From NCBI GenBank assembly GCA_016235815.1, contig JACRIM010000023.1, positions 62,001 through 126,000 of the forward strand: a DNA stretch of 64,000 nucleotides, in the 5' to 3' direction. Positions 63,496 to 64,000 of this stretch are shown here, one piece after another. Position 1 is the first letter of the stretch. Each line of letters starts with the position of its first letter. A model generated the notes under the pieces. The model made no database searches. It saw only the letters and a program-made list of their open reading frames with translations, and had not been told where the DNA came from. The position numbers and the translations under genes are program-made. This stretch comes from Planctomycetota bacterium (GTDB lineage: Bacteria > Planctomycetota > Phycisphaerae > UBA1845 > UTPLA1).

Positions 63496-64000
63496 TCCCC
63501 AAACCACTTCACGCACAGCACCAGCCAGATCGTCGCCAAGATATCAATGACAATCCCCGTCGCCGCCATCTTGCGCAGCGGGACCATTCGCGTGCCATAG
63601 ACCAGCGCGTTCGGCGGCGTCGACACCGGCAGGGCGAATCCAAGGCTCGCGGCAAGCGCGACCAGCCAGATGGCCTGCGCCGCCGACATGCCAAGCCCTT
63701 CGGCGAGCGAGCCTGCGATCGGCACCATGAGCGAGGCCGTCGCCGTGTTGCTGGTGAGTTCACTGAGCAGCACCGTCACCCCCGCGAGCGCCAGCATCAT
63801 CGTGAAGGAGCCGATCTTCATTCCGGCAACGGCGTGCGCCAGCGAATCCGCCGCGCCGCTCGTTTCCAGAATCTTGCCGAGGCTCATGCCGCCTGCGATC
63901 AGAAAGAGCGTGTCCCAGTCGAGCATCTGGAAATCGTGGCGATCCAGAAGCGTTCGCCGCGCCGCGCCGACCGGCAACACGAACATCACCCACGCCAGCC
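63492..64000 (-). CDS. DASS/SLC13 family anion symporter, 5' end cut by window
   Basis: The last 169 or so residues of a sodium-coupled carboxylate/sulfate transporter. ELTSNTATASLMVPI carries the SNT sodium/substrate motif, and LGFALPVSTPPNALVYGT is the SLC13 family signature. At least four membrane helices are visible. The frame runs off the window at 64000, so the true start is not seen; an internal ATG at 63989 is not the start. The product would import di- or tricarboxylates or sulfate. Confidence 0.9.
   Translation of the reverse strand, partial: LAWVMFVLPVGAARRTLLDRHDFQMLDWDTLFLIAGGMSLGKILETSGAADSLAHAVAGMKIGSFTMMLALAGVTVLLSELTSNTATASLMVPIAGSLAEGLGMSAAQAIWLVALAASLGFALPVSTPPNALVYGTRMVPLRKMAATGIVIDILATIWLVLCVKWFGD

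Overview
The window is a GC-rich chromosomal segment from a free-living bacterium, most likely a planctomycete (Phycisphaerae or a related lineage; moderate confidence). Pointers are a zinc-ribbon protein with the CxxCGYxLxG...CPxCG signature, a DUF1559-like prepilin with a FADGH motif, two secreted dockerin-type proteins, a Ser/Thr kinase with a CHASE2 sensor, an RDD membrane protein, and intergenic spacers filled with short palindromic repeats. I found no rRNA, tRNA or CRISPR array.

Layout. 1-10.7 kb: ftsH and a GNAT acetyltransferase, an A+T-richer AAA-ATPase/DUF4276 pair (candidate defence module), hutI, a CHASE2 kinase with a lipoprotein, and bifunctional ftcD. HutI and FtcD are consecutive steps of histidine breakdown. 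10.7-15.6 kb: a SAM hydrolase-type protein, then the conserved HD-hydrolase/ybeY/recO cluster. 15.6-24.8 kb: a GT-C glycosyltransferase, manA, a secreted protein, a SHOCT protein, clpX, a zinc ribbon, gatB, an ORF6N protein and a LOG/TIGR00725-like protein. 24.9-33.7 kb: two hydrolases, a YbhGFSR-like MFP/ABC/permease exporter, a solitary sdhA, and an AF2212-like/PIN toxin-antitoxin pair. 33.7-44 kb: envelope lipoprotein, RDD protein, HEAT-like protein, GT4 glycosyltransferase and a membrane-anchored phosphodiesterase. The last 93 codons of that phosphodiesterase recur 3 kb downstream, on the far side of an A+T-rich insert carrying a thioredoxin-like protein and a Cys-rich protein. The Cys-rich gene has a 12-C tract at its start. 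44-53 kb: a PKD esterase, a prepilin-like protein, a TPR-esterase with a poly-Asp linker, a second toxin-antitoxin pair, a terpenoid-cyclase-fold protein, three small orphan genes and a dockerin protein.

The most unusual region is 53.7-60.8 kb. Seven minus-strand genes form a head module collinear with phage Mu: terminase, portal, protease/scaffold, a head-decoration-like protein, major head protein, gp36, and gp37 fused to a fibronectin III domain. No transposase, integrase, tail or lysis gene is present. All frames are open, ribosome binding sites are mostly strong, and host-type intergenic repeats sit between the genes. It may be a domesticated capsid, a satellite or a gene-transfer-agent-like remnant. 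After it come a six-bladed propeller-like protein with EF-hand-like loops plus dockerin, an extended SDR reductase, and the 3' part of a DASS anion transporter cut by the window edge.

Several host genes have their start codon 5-7 nt after a -10-like hexamer, which suggests frequent leaderless transcription. The phage-like genes do not show this.
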